From Tilletia caries (taxonomy: Eukaryota > Basidiomycota > Exobasidiomycetes > Tilletiales > Tilletiaceae), in assembly GCA_032718865.1 (NCBI GenBank), contig JALUTQ010000005.1:1364001-1428000 (forward strand): DNA of 64,000 nt, written 5' to 3'. Of the stretch, positions 24,535-34,949 are shown one piece after another. The position numbers and the translations under genes were made by a program. A model generated the notes under the pieces. The model saw only the letters and a program-made list of their open reading frames with translations. It did no database searches and was not told where the DNA came from. Position 1 is the first letter of the stretch; each line of letters opens with the position of its first letter.

Positions 24535-27096
24535 ATGCCCCCGACAAAGTCCAGGTCCTCAGTTGTCCATCACAACAGCAACAACTTGGCTCTCCTAGAT
24601 CGAGCAGGTCCATCTTCGTCTTATCGACCAGGACAGCCTCTTGCAAACGACAGCGACGACGAAGAAGAAGAAGAAGAAGACGATAACGAGCTAGACTCTC
24701 TCTTACGAATCTCCCAAAGCAAGATGTCGGCGGAATCCAATACCCAGTCCGATTCGAATAGGTTACCCGGCGTCGTGACCCGTTCCTCCCAACAGTCCGT
24801 CACACCCCGTTGGGCCGCCGGGTCGACCGAGGGACAAGATGACGAAGAGGCCTTTGCTAGGTACGACCCTTCGCGAACTGCGATTGAGAACAAGGTCGCT
24901 CTCGTCACCCTCCAACTCGACAAACAGGGTTTTGGGCGGTACCAACTTTGCGTCTGGATTCTTGCCGGGTTTGGGTACATGCTGGTGAGGTGTTCTTCTT
25001 CCCTCCCGGCTCTGCGCCTGTTGCTCGCATTTCCTCCCCTTGCGCTAACGTTTCGTCTGAATGATTCCGCTATGTAGGACTTGATGTGGGCTCAAGCATA
25101 CGGCCTCGTCGCCTCGCCCATCCAGAAGGAATTCAACGTCGGCGCGGACGTGGCCAATCTCAGCACAGCTTTCAGCACGGGCTTGACCGTCGGTGCCTTC
25201 GCCTTCGGGATCGCCGTCGACGTCTTTGGTCGCAAGCCCGCTTTTTACGCGAGCTGCCTCATCTCGTCTTGCTTTGGTCTCGTCTTTGCTGCCCCGAGCA
25301 ATTTCAACGCGCTCTGTTTCTTGGCTGCTATGATTGGCTTTGGTATTGGTGAGGAAACGCGTACTTTCGTTGCTATCGAAGTTCTCTTCTCATGTGTCTG
25401 ACGCGTCTTTTTTTTCCCTACCAGGCGGCAACATTCCTGTAAGAGCGGAACTCTTCAGACGCGTCTTACGATGGGGGTATACGGTGACTGATATCTGCAG
25501 ACATTTGACAGGTCGATGGAACGATCGTTGTCGAGACGATTCCCACCCAGCAGCGATGGATGGTCGCCCTACTTTCCACCTTCCAACCGCTCGGAGTGGT
25601 CCTTTGCACGCTCCTCGCATACGCCTTCATCCCCTCTCGAACCTGCGGGCCAGAAGTAGCCGCCGGCGAATGCACCAAGAGCGCCAACTTTGGCTGGCGA
25701 ACCCTCATGCTCGTCATGGGCGCCATCACCCTCTGCGTCTTCTTTGCGCGCTTCTTCATCTTCGACTTCCACGAGACGCCCCAATTCCTGCTCAGCGTCG
25801 GCGATGACGAAGGTGCGATTCGCGTCCTCAAGGCGATCGCGAAGCAGAATCGGAAGGAGGACGTTATGACGCTCACTGTGGAGGATTTCCAGCGGGTGGA
25901 CGCGTTGGCGTTGGGGACTGACACCGTCGCCAGTGTTGAGGGCGAGATCATTCGGGCGGACCGTGACTCGGATGGGGATGACGGCAAACTCAAGCCTGGC
26001 GCGCTTGGGAGTGAATCCGAACAGCGCAAAGTCGATAAGACGGCGACACCTGTCAACGTCGCGGCCCCCATCCGCCGTCTCCAAGCCGCTGCCGTCACGT
26101 CCAAGACAACATCGGCTTTAACAGTGCGGCAGGAGAAAGGGTTCATCGCGTTTGCGCTCTTCCACGTCAAGGCCACCTTTGTCCGCAGCATCGCGGGTCT
26201 GCTCACCCTCTTTGGCAACAAGCGACTCGCGCGGGTCAGCTCGATCTTGTTCCTTGTCTACATTTGCGACTTTTTCGCCTTTTCGATCGCGGGCTTCTTT
26301 TTGCCTCTCATCTTGCAGGACAAGGGCGGGGAGACGAATCATACCATTCGGGAGACATACGCGTCGTAGTGAGTGCTATTGACAAACGAATGTGAGGAGC
26401 GTGAAGGGTACTGACGGAAGTTTCGGCCCACAGTATCGCAATCTACGCGCCCGGGTTAACTGCGACCCTCTTAGCTGGAGCACTCTACAGCCTGAACCGC
26501 CGGGCTCAGCTGCTCTCGCTCATCTTCAGCTCGGCGCTCATGGCTGTGAGCTTGTTCCTCTACGCTGCCGTCAACAGTGAGTTTCTGATTTCCTGATGCG
26601 ACTTTCAGATGGCAGTCATTCACAGATCTCCCTATAACCCAACCGTCGCACTGTGCAACAGGTTGGGAATCTTCCATCGGACTCAACGCGCTCGAGTACT
26701 GGGCTCAGTCGCTCTTCAACGCGATGCTGTACGCCTACACTCCCATCACGTACGTTTCAGAACTCGCTCCTTCGGCCAGTTGGAGGACCTGAAGCTGATC
26801 ACCCTCCTTCGCTCACCCTTCTGTTTCCCCACCTTGGCGACACACACACACACTATCTGACCCTCTGCACAAAACAGGTACCCAAGCTCGATCCGCGGCA
26901 CAGGGAGCGGCACATGTTCGACTGTCGGTCGGATCGCCTCCATCGTCGCCCCTATCGCAGGCAAGAAACTGTACGGCGACGGCGGCCCGACCAATGCGCA
27001 GAACACCGTCTACCTCGCGGGCGCGATCGCACTGGTCACTCCGCTCGCGCTGGCGCTGTTGCCTTGGGAGACGGGGAAGCGCGTTCAGGCTCTGTG
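24535..27096 (+). CDS. Major facilitator superfamily transporter (SVOP/sugar-porter-like)
   Basis: The ATG at 24535 opens an N-terminal cytosolic region rich in Asp/Glu (DSDDEEEEEEDDNELD). About seven exons follow. Membrane landmarks: RYQLCVWILAGFGYML, the MFS motif-A region AFAFGIAVDVFGRKPAF, a GGNIP turn, then ETIPTQQRWMVALLSTFQPLG of the long first half, a cytosolic loop with FDFHETPQFLLSVGDDEGAI, and in the second half IFLVYICDFFAFSIAGFFLPL-like, IYAPGLTATLLAGAL, ALEYWAQSLFNAMLYAYTP and a final RGTGSGTCSTVGRIASIVAP. The ordering and the P-E-S/D-R-like loop equivalents fit a 12-helix organic-solute transporter; substrate unknown. Stop at 27094-27096. Confidence 0.85.
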
Positions 27097-27501
27097 AGCC
27101 GCTTGAGGCTGGAGGGAGCATACGCGCCTTTCGTTTTGGGACTCTCTCTCAGGATTCCATCGGACGCGTGATGCGGCCAGCACGTCTTTACTCCTACCCC
27201 GTCTTCCATTTTACTTCAAGCTCCAAGCTTCCAGTCGGGCACATATGTAAACGGGATTTTTTATTTGTACCAGTCAGTGTAAGATCAGCAAGAGCAGGCA
27301 AATACACAAACGGACAAGCACCAGCTCAACATGCGAAGCGCACCTCTCGGTCTTCCATCGAGGTTCATGGAACAGAATGAATGCGATCTACGGACGGGCC
27401 CAGAAGGCATGGAAGTCGCGAGGAGCTTTTGCACCGTCTGAAACAGGACAGAAGTATATGCGTTGTAGGGATGATTGCGATTGGGTCCAAAAGGTAGTGG
27501 T
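27097..27501. other. MFS 3' flank up to the retrotransposon insertion
   Basis: About 400 bp of probable 3' UTR and intergenic sequence. The last five bases (27497-27501, GTGGT) are one copy of the target-site duplication. Confidence 0.6.
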
Positions 27502-27872
27502 TGTGGCGTCTAGACTGTCTTCCTCGAGATCGAGGGCAAGGGAAAGGTGTGAAGAGAGAGAACTGTGTGTGACTGCTATTCTGAACGTAACTGGTGGTAA
27601 GGAGGAAGTACAATCGACTGGATCGTCCGTAATCTCGACCCCTTTATCGTCCATGGTCCTGTGTCCATCGTCTTCGACCCCCGCCCGCTCGGACCCATCC
27701 ATAAGCCCGCACGTCCCAACCCTGCTTGCTGCCATGCCCTCCATCGCCCCAAGGGTCTCATCCCTGATACGAACCTCGTTTATCCCCCTCCTCCATCCTC
27801 TCAGCGATATTTCGACACCTCATCTCCGTCAGACAACCCATCTCGCCCCGACAAGTTCGTGTCAACGCCACA
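27502..27872 (-). repeat. 3' LTR of the chromovirus
   Basis: A 371-bp direct repeat matching 34374-34744. Its ends are an 8-bp inverted repeat, TGTGGCGT and ACGCCACA, with the standard TG...CA. A purine-rich tract (minus-strand reading of 27873-27885, GGAGGGGGGCGGC) abuts it inside the element, as expected for plus-strand priming. Confidence 0.96.
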
Positions 27873-27916
27873 GCCGCCCCCCTCCGAATGTCCAAAGTCG
27901 TCCTCGACTTTTCCCA

Positions 27917-30900
27917 CTACTCCTTCGTCTCCATCTCCATGTCCCTCAACTGCCGTGCCCTCTCCTCCGCAATACCAAGCACCCATTCCCTTCCCTTCGT
28001 TAGTCGGCTGATCCCCTTCTCCGCCTTGATCTTCTGAGCGAAGTCCCGGCGGGCCCAATGCATGCCGGGCAACCGTTCGTCGCATTGCCAAGTCGGTTCG
28101 ATACCTCCCGCCCACTTGACCAGGTAATCGAATCGTTGCCCGTCGATGAACTGTGTTGGCCGACGACCGAGAAAGGCAGAGACGCGACGCTCGGTTCGGG
28201 AACCCTCCTCCGTCGTGCCGACGAGCGGTCTGGGCGTGACAGTTGTGGGGTCCCCGTGGAAGCGTTCGAGGGCTTGGACAGGGAACACCGGGTGGGCCTT
28301 AAACCAGGGGGGTACCCGGGTACCTCCAGCTGGTAGGTGCCGGGTCTAATGAGTTCGGCGACTCGGAACGGCCCCATGAGCTTCGGGGACAGCTTCGCCT
28401 TCGCCCTTTGTGTTGGATCCAGTCGTTGTTTGTAATGTTCCGTCTTGACGAGTACCCAGTCGTCGATGCTAGGCGTCCAAGCGAGATGTCGACGGTTGTA
28501 CTCCTCCGACTGACGATTCTGCGCACAGATGATGCGGTCTTGAACGTCGGCGTGGAAGGCCAGGAGGGCACCGAGGTCCGTGACCGTTCCCGCGGAGGCC
28601 GCGCCTTCCTGGTCTTGTATCTGATGGAGTGTCTCGGCCAAGGGGAACACACGAGGGTTCCTCGCGAAGACGATCTTGTATGGGGGCTCTTGCGTCGTCT
28701 CTTGCGTCTGTGTGTTGTAGGCCATCATGGCCGCGGGCAACATCATCGGCCAGTCGTGTTGGTCGAGGGCAACAGTGTGCCTCAAAAGCGTTCATAGTTG
28801 TTGGTTGAGACGCTCAACCTGACCGTCGGTCTGAGGGTGGTATGCCGCAGACATGCCGTGTTTGATGCCGAGCCTTTGAGTCAGCGCCCTCCAAAACTCG
28901 GAGGTGAATCGTACGTCGCGATCGCTGATGAGGCGCCTGGGGATGCCGGTCCACGGGTAGACGTTCGTGAGGAATCGTTCCACCGTGTCCTTTGCTGAAT
29001 CAGTCGTCTTGCTGGTGTAAAAGTGGCGAACTTAGAGAACTTGTCCGACACAACCGTGATGGCATCGAATCGTTGATCGCCGGCAGGTATCAACCCCGTC
29101 ACGAAGTCGATCCCGAGGGTATCGAAGACCTTGGGCGGACTGTAAATTGGGATCAGTTGTCCGTACTCCTTGTGGTGTCGTGCCTTATTCGTCTGGCATT
29201 CGTAGCATTTTGCGACCGCCTCCAGGACCCGTGAGTTGAGGTCGGGGAATGTAAAGACGTTCTTGATCGCCTCAGTTGTTCTCTTGACGGAGGGGTGCCC
29301 GGCCCGAGGTGACTTGTGAAATTCGTCGATGATCGTCTGGATCTTGTCTTCTGGAACGCAGATCCTGATCTGATCCAACTCGGGGCCCGACCGTTCGAAG
29401 AGGAGATCGTCCTCCACGAAGAATCTCGGATGAGATCCCTCATCAACTTGTCGTACCGCCACGGCCACCTGTACCTGCCTCTGCAGCCTGGGGCTTCTCC
29501 GCCGCCCCTTATCCTTATCCGAGCCGCCCACGTTACTTTCTCCCTTGCTCCACCGCCCTCCAATCCCATCCGTTCCGCCCGTCCCTTTTCCGTCCTGGAT
29601 ATCCGATTGCTGGTCGCCAACCTTTGGTCCCTTGTCCTCCACGATGTCCGTCTTGTGTTTCTTATCCCTTCGTTGTTCGCCTACCAGAGAGCCCGAGTCC
29701 ACCACAGTGCCCGCCGTTCCTCCACTGTTACCCGTCAGCTGATCTCCTCCAGATGTTCCCGTTCCACCGCTGTCGAACGCCGAACGATGCTTTCCAACCG
29801 AAGAGCCCAAGTCCACCACGATGTCCGTCGAACGATCTTTTCCAACCAAGGAGCCCAAGTCCGCCACGGTGTCCGTCGTTCCTCCACCATTGTCCGCCAG
29901 AAGATCCCCTCCAAGTGTACCCTTTCCACCATCGTTTTCCCCATCTCCGTCGCTTTCATCCGTCGGTGTGTTCCCCCCCTTCCTACTCGCTTGATGGTGA
30001 GGTACTTGATTTGTTGTTCGGGGCTTTGTTCTGGTAGTGGGCTGCGGGAAAGGGCGTCTGCGACGTTGTTGAACGAGCCCTTCCGGTACTCCACCTTGAT
30101 CTTGTCCCGAAGCGGAGCCAGGGCGAGAGCGAGTCGTTGGAGTCGTCCTGTTGGTGCTTCAGATTTAAGGTCCCAAAGGTACTTGAGCGCCTGATGGTCA
30201 CTTCTGACGGTCAGATGTGATCCGTCGATGTAATGGGCCAACTTCGAGACGGCCCACACGACGCACTGAAGCTCCAGATTTGTGGCGCCGTATCGAGTTT
30301 CTGGGCTCTTAGTTTGTCGAGAGACGTAGACGATGGGATGCTCCTTGCCGTCCTCTTGCAGTTGAATGAGGGCGGCTCCGAATCCCACGGCGGATGCGTC
30401 GACGTCCAGGATGAAGGGTCTGGCGTAATCGGGGCGGCGTAGAATTGGCGTGGTCGTCAACGCCCGCTTTAGGTCGTCAAAGGCTTGTTGCTGCTTCCCC
30501 GTCCATCGGAACGGTTCTGAGTGAATGGCTTCGTTGATGGGCTTTGCTCTCGTTGCGAAGTTTTCGACGAACTTGCGATACCACGAGGCCATCGCATAGA
30601 ATCGCAGCGCCTCCTTCGCTGTGGTTGGGACCGGGAATTCTCGAACCGCTCTTGTTCTCTCCTCGTCTACCATGATGCCCAGGGCGTGAGCTCGGTACCC
30701 TAGAAGCTTGAGGCTGGTGAACGCAAAGGCGCACTTCTTTGGCGCGATCGTGATACCGGCATCGCCCAGGGCTGTGAGGACGCTCCTTACGTCGACGAGA
30801 TGCTGCTCGTAGGTCGGAGAGAACACCAGGATGTCGTCCAGATATGCGATGGCGCAGATGAACCGGAACGCTGCGAGGATGTTGTCGATTACGCGCTGAA

Positions 30901-32326
30901 AGAAGGCTGGTGCCGACTTCGGTCCGAAAGGCATCCGGTTCCAGAGCCTTGTGCCGAACATGGTGATGAAGGCGGTGAGCTGCCGGGTCCTCTCCGTACA
31001 GGCGAACTGGTGATAGCCTTTGTTACAATCGACGATCGTGAGGAAGACGGCTGAGGTGAGGAGTCCATAGATCTCATCCGTCTTGGGTGAGAAGTAGCTG
31101 ACATCCTTTGTCACATTGTTTAGCGGACGATAGTCGACGCAGAACCGGAGTTTGTCCCTTTGGGGAACGAGGACTACTCCCGAGCTGTGTGGGCTCGTAC
31201 CTGGTTCCGAAAGGTTGAGCTCGTCGTGTTCCCGCAAGGCCTCTTCGATGGCCGTCTTCTGTGCGGGCGACGTTCGACGCGGTGGCTCGCTGTGCTTCCA
31301 TCCATCCTGTCCATCCTTCAGCTCGATGTCGAACAGTTCTTGCTCGTATAGACCTAGAGGGCGTTCCTTGGTCGGCCACACCTGCTGGGACTGTAGGACG
31401 GCGAGGAGAGCCTCTTGTTGCGAGTCGTCAAGGCTCGACGAGACAGCGACCTGGATGGCCTCTGACCCGTGAGGATACTCGATCTCCAATTCTCGGAAGG
31501 TCGTGCTTTCCTCCTGGGACAGCCCGGACAAGTCGATTGGACTCGTGCCGTCCGCCGTCTCAGCCGTTAACGTAGTCGACGACGTCTGCTTGGCCCTATC
31601 CTTGTCCTTTGACCTGATAAGTTCCGCGGTCATCGCTGGAGCTCGACGGAAGGTAGCCGTCCAGGTGGTCGGGTCGCAGACGACACCGACCTCGACCATG
31701 TTGTCAACGCCCAACAGCCATCCGTCCGCACATCGATCCACCTCGTGGAACTCACACCACTCCGTCTTCTCCTCCCCATCTCTTCCTGCGAACGTGACCG
31801 GGAGCACGACGACTGACTTTGTCATCTGCCTGTCTCCGTCATCGAACCCGTGCAGCTCGATCTGCTGAGCGGGCAGACGTTCGACGTCCGGCGCGACCGA
31901 TTTGAGCGCGCGGGTAGAGATCAAACTGATCTCTGAACCAGAGTCGAGAAGAAGCTCATATCGATCCTGGCCCTCGACACGGACGCAAAGCTTGAAGGTT
32001 GTCGTGTTGCGGTGTAAGGTTCCAGGTTCTCGTCCCGACGGTCGGGTTGATGTCCTGCGGATGACCTTGACGCTTCGCACTCGTCGGACATCATGTTCGG
32101 ACGTAGAGTCGTCCGAGGTGGCGTCATCCGTGAACGAGTCTTCTTCGTTTCCGTCGGAACTCGAGCCGGAAGAAGATTCGTCTTTGAGTACGGAGGAGAA
32201 CAACCGGTTGATACGAGGGTATGCTTTCTCCACGCGACGGACGTATGCCTTCGTCTTTTCATCTTGACCGTTGGGGCAGTCGCGAGCGACGTGTCCGGTT
32301 TGGTGGCACACGAAGCAGCCTCCAAT
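27917..32326 (-). pseudogene. Pol of the chromovirus: zinc knuckle, protease, RT, RNase H, integrase, chromodomain; multiple breaks
   Basis: After the Gag TAA the same frame gives the zinc knuckle, an acidic linker, the protease LLLDSGSEISLIS, RT (FCVDYRPLNN, AYLDDILVFS) and RNase H (FILDVDASAVGFGAAL), and runs to 29735. The integrase is in another frame (HHCC finger around 29160-29320, TLGIDFVTGL core); the shift maps to a seven-base homopolymer at 29973-29979. A second shift lies near 29003-29016 after ATFTPA, an in-frame TGA at 28792-28794 after VERLNQQL, and a third shift at the six-base run 28307-28312. The last frame carries a chromodomain-like segment (FDYLVKWAGG, PTWQ). As read, no active integrase could be made. 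A repetitive Gly/Asp/Val linker lies between RNase H and integrase (29500-29960). Confidence 0.9.
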
Positions 32327-34240
32327 TTACCGGTCCTTCTTGCGTTGCCGACGTTCCTCTTTCGTCAGAGGGGCTGGGTTTGATCGGGAACCCGAAGCGA
32401 CGGCGCTAGCACGAGCCTTGGTCTTTGAGGCTCTCTTGGTCGCGGCCCCTCTCTTCCGGAATCGTCCTCCCTCTCCCCTTCTCCACGTCGTTCTCCCCGT
32501 CCCCGTATCCGTGTCGGAGTCATCGTCGTTCTGGGTGGAGCGAACCCAGACGTTTAACTCGGCGCGAATATATGACTCCCTCTTCGTCATCTTTAGAAGG
32601 TAATCGTTCCAGGAGGTAGCGGTCTCCATCGGTTCGTACAGCCTCGTTTGCCAAACGGATGGGAGCCCATTATGGACGAGGCCAACGAGCTCAGATACTG
32701 ATCTTTGGTTGAGAAGCGGCATGACATCTCTTTCTGCGATGTCGACGTTCGGTGAGCTGTAGATGAGAAGTCGAGCAACGGATTCCATGCCGATCAACCA
32801 ATATTTGTCGTAGAGATACGTTGACAGGGCCTCGCGTTTTGGTTTAAACGTTCGACCAAGCATCTTGAGGGAGGCGGAAGAAGGATCCTCTGTCCACTTC
32901 TGGAAGAACGCTGTTCGCCACTCTTGCCAGGTCGTCGGACGCGGGAATAAGGAGTCGAACCAATCCTTCGCCTCCCCACGCATGCAGGAATGCAAGACGC
33001 CCAAGATCGCTCGGTCCTCGTACAGTCCGTTCGAGCGAAAGTGCTCCATATGCGCCCAGAAAGCGAGGGGGCGCTTGTCGCGTGGGTTGAAGTCCCCCAG
33101 CTCGGACTGTCGGGGAATACGAGGCTTGTCGTCGCGAGGTGGACGACGATCTTGCAGGGGGTAGCCTGCCCCAGTCGGGCCTGGAGATCCAGGTGGACCG
33201 CCAGGGGCGGTCGAAGGCCTCCCTGGAGGAGGTCCAGGTGGGCCACCGCCGGGGCTACCGAATCCACCGCCACCTGGGCCAAAGCCACCAGGACTATCCG
33301 GTCCACCGCCGCCAGGACCGGAAGGTTGTCCGCCTCCGCCGCCTCCGATTCCTCCGGCCGGTCTATACTCGCCCTGCGCCTCGAGTCGTCTATCATACTC
33401 GGCTTCCGACGCCGGTGCGCCGACAGAAGGGACGAGACCGCCTCGAGGGGTGCTTGTCTGCTGAGGTGGTCCGAACATCGATATGGCTTCGATTGGGTGT
33501 CGAATCGATGGCCGGGCGGTTTGGATTGGTGGTGTCGAAGGAGCGAAGGTGACAGACGGCCGTGGTGCCGCCGCAGTTGGAACTGTGTCGGGGCTCGACG
33601 CCGCCGTGACGGCGGAGGGGGTGGCGAGGACGGTTCGATCGGTCGATGTAGTGGACCGAGAGCCTGTTCCCGCCTGTGCTCCGCCGTGCATCCTCTCCAA
33701 CAGCTCCAACACCCGGGACATTCCCTGCTCGAGTTGATCAATCCGGGACATGCCTCGCTCGAGCCGATCGATCCGGGCCCGGCTGGTGCTTGTCGTCTCC
33801 AAGGAGGAAGAGGTATCCGACCATGCAGCTTCGGGCAGGCCCTGCCAAAGAGGTTGTCCTATACGAGGTTCTCGAGCCTTGCCCTTGATCGTCTGCCAAC
33901 GCTCGCGGCGGAGGAGGGTGTAAACCCGCTGATCCGCCATAAACTTCTCCGCTCTCTTGAGACGAGCATCGAGGCCGACACCTTGGGTCTCCGAGCCGTG
34001 CATGAGGCCATATCGATCCTCGAGTCGAATCGCCTTCTCCAGTTTCTCTTCTTCCGTCAAAGGACGCTCGGGCGTCTCGTCGTGGGGATTTGCCGACGTC
34101 GAGGGGCGATCGGTCGTTATCGGTGTAGCCGGCAGACCTTGACTCTGCTCGGCTTGTGAGGGCTGGTCGAAAGAACGTTCGCCGGAGAAGGCTTCGCGTT
34201 CGTGGGCTGGCGATCCAGCCATTTGTGTCGCGGTCGCCAT
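32327..34240 (-). CDS. Gag of the chromovirus (637 residues, ends before its zinc knuckle)
   Basis: Starts MATATQMAGS at 34240, 134 nt inside the 5' LTR. Residues to about 220 are charged and helical; residues about 270-360 are a Gly/Pro-rich linker with runs such as GGIGGGGGGQ. The capsid-like retrotransposon-gag domain follows (RPLAFWAHMEHFRSNG, GEAKDWFDSLFPRPTTWQEWRTAFFQKW). The tail is strongly basic and ends KEERRQRKKDR at a TAA (32327-32329). The zinc knuckle CFVCHQTGHVARDC lies just past that stop in the same frame, so Gag and Pol are separated by this one codon and not by a frameshift. Confidence 0.9.
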   Translation of the reverse strand: MATATQMAGSPAHEREAFSGERSFDQPSQAEQSQGLPATPITTDRPSTSANPHDETPERPLTEEEKLEKAIRLEDRYGLMHGSETQGVGLDARLKRAEKFMADQRVYTLLRRERWQTIKGKAREPRIGQPLWQGLPEAAWSDTSSSLETTSTSRARIDRLERGMSRIDQLEQGMSRVLELLERMHGGAQAGTGSRSTTSTDRTVLATPSAVTAASSPDTVPTAAAPRPSVTFAPSTPPIQTARPSIRHPIEAISMFGPPQQTSTPRGGLVPSVGAPASEAEYDRRLEAQGEYRPAGGIGGGGGGQPSGPGGGGPDSPGGFGPGGGGFGSPGGGPPGPPPGRPSTAPGGPPGSPGPTGAGYPLQDRRPPRDDKPRIPRQSELGDFNPRDKRPLAFWAHMEHFRSNGLYEDRAILGVLHSCMRGEAKDWFDSLFPRPTTWQEWRTAFFQKWTEDPSSASLKMLGRTFKPKREALSTYLYDKYWLIGMESVARLLIYSSPNVDIAERDVMPLLNQRSVSELVGLVHNGLPSVWQTRLYEPMETATSWNDYLLKMTKRESYIRAELNVWVRSTQNDDDSDTDTGTGRTTWRRGEGGRFRKRGAATKRASKTKARASAVASGSRSNPAPLTKEERRQRKKDR

Positions 34241-34355
34241 TGCTACAATGGGACAAGATAGGTTAGGATTCAGTCGCCACGACTGATCCAGAGTACACGC
34301 CGCGTGTACTTACAGTGTAAGCTCTCTTGTATGAGCGGCCACGCTCCTTTGACGA

Positions 34356-34368
34356 GGCGGAGCTACCA
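34356..34368 (-). promoter_or_regulatory. Primer-binding site, probably initiator tRNA-Met
   Basis: Five bases inside the 5' LTR the element strand reads TGGTAGCTCCGCC. The implied tRNA 3' end is GGCGGAGCT-ACCA, with U at position 72. An A1:U72 acceptor pair is the hallmark of eukaryotic initiator tRNA-Met, so that primer is inferred. Confidence 0.65.
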
Positions 34369-34373
34369 AAATC

Positions 34374-34744
34374 TGTGGCGTCTAGACTGTCTTCCTCGAG
34401 ATCGAGGGCAAGGGAAAGGTGTGAAGAGAGAGAACTGTGTGTGACTGCTATTCTGAACGTAACTGGTGGTAAGGAGGAAGTACAATCGACTGGATCGTCC
34501 GTAATCTCGACCCCTTTATCGTCCATGGTCCTGTGTCCATCGTCTTCGACCCCCGCCCGCTCGGACCCATCCATAAGCCCGCACGTCCCAACCCTGCTTG
34601 CTGCCATGCCCTCCATCGCCCCAAGGGTCTCATCCCTGATACGAACCTCGTTTATCCCCCTCCTCCATCCTCTCAGCGATATTTCGACACCTCATCTCCG
34701 TCAGACAACCCATCTCGCCCCGACAAGTTCGTGTCAACGCCACA
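34374..34744 (-). repeat. 5' LTR of the chromovirus
   Basis: The 371-bp partner of 27502-27872, with the same TGTGGCGT/ACGCCACA ends. Element transcription should start in it and run toward lower coordinates. Confidence 0.96.
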
Positions 34745-34949
34745 GTGGTATCAGGAGGGAAGTCCTTGGACAAGTAGGGAGGCAAGGATAGAGGGGGCAG
34801 GAATTACAAGATAGCGTTCATCGAAAGGAAAGTGAAGGATAGGAAGTGAGGGTAGGACTCGAATGACGACTTAACGAGCCTGGAAGAGCATGAAGTTGCA
34901 TGATATAGAAGCGTGCCTTGTTCACAGCGATGGCGATAATCATGCCTTT

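Larger units (their letters stand above)
27502..34744 (-). mobile_element. Ty3/gypsy chromovirus LTR retrotransposon, complete length, broken pol
   Basis: The 7243-bp element is bounded by two 371-bp LTRs and by GTGGT at both outer edges (27497-27501 and 34745-34749), a 5-bp target duplication. On the minus strand it reads LTR, primer-binding site, gag, protease, reverse transcriptase, RNase H, integrase, chromodomain, polypurine tract, LTR. The order RT-RNaseH-integrase and the C-terminal chromodomain make it a Metaviridae chromovirus. The LTR copies read the same by eye, so insertion looks recent, but the coding region has several breaks (described under its parts). It sits between two convergent 3' ends and disrupts no gene. 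Confidence 0.96.

Noticed and set aside
32300..32340. Programmed -1 frameshift between gag and pol
   Set aside because: Coordinates show both frames are the same; only a stop codon separates them.
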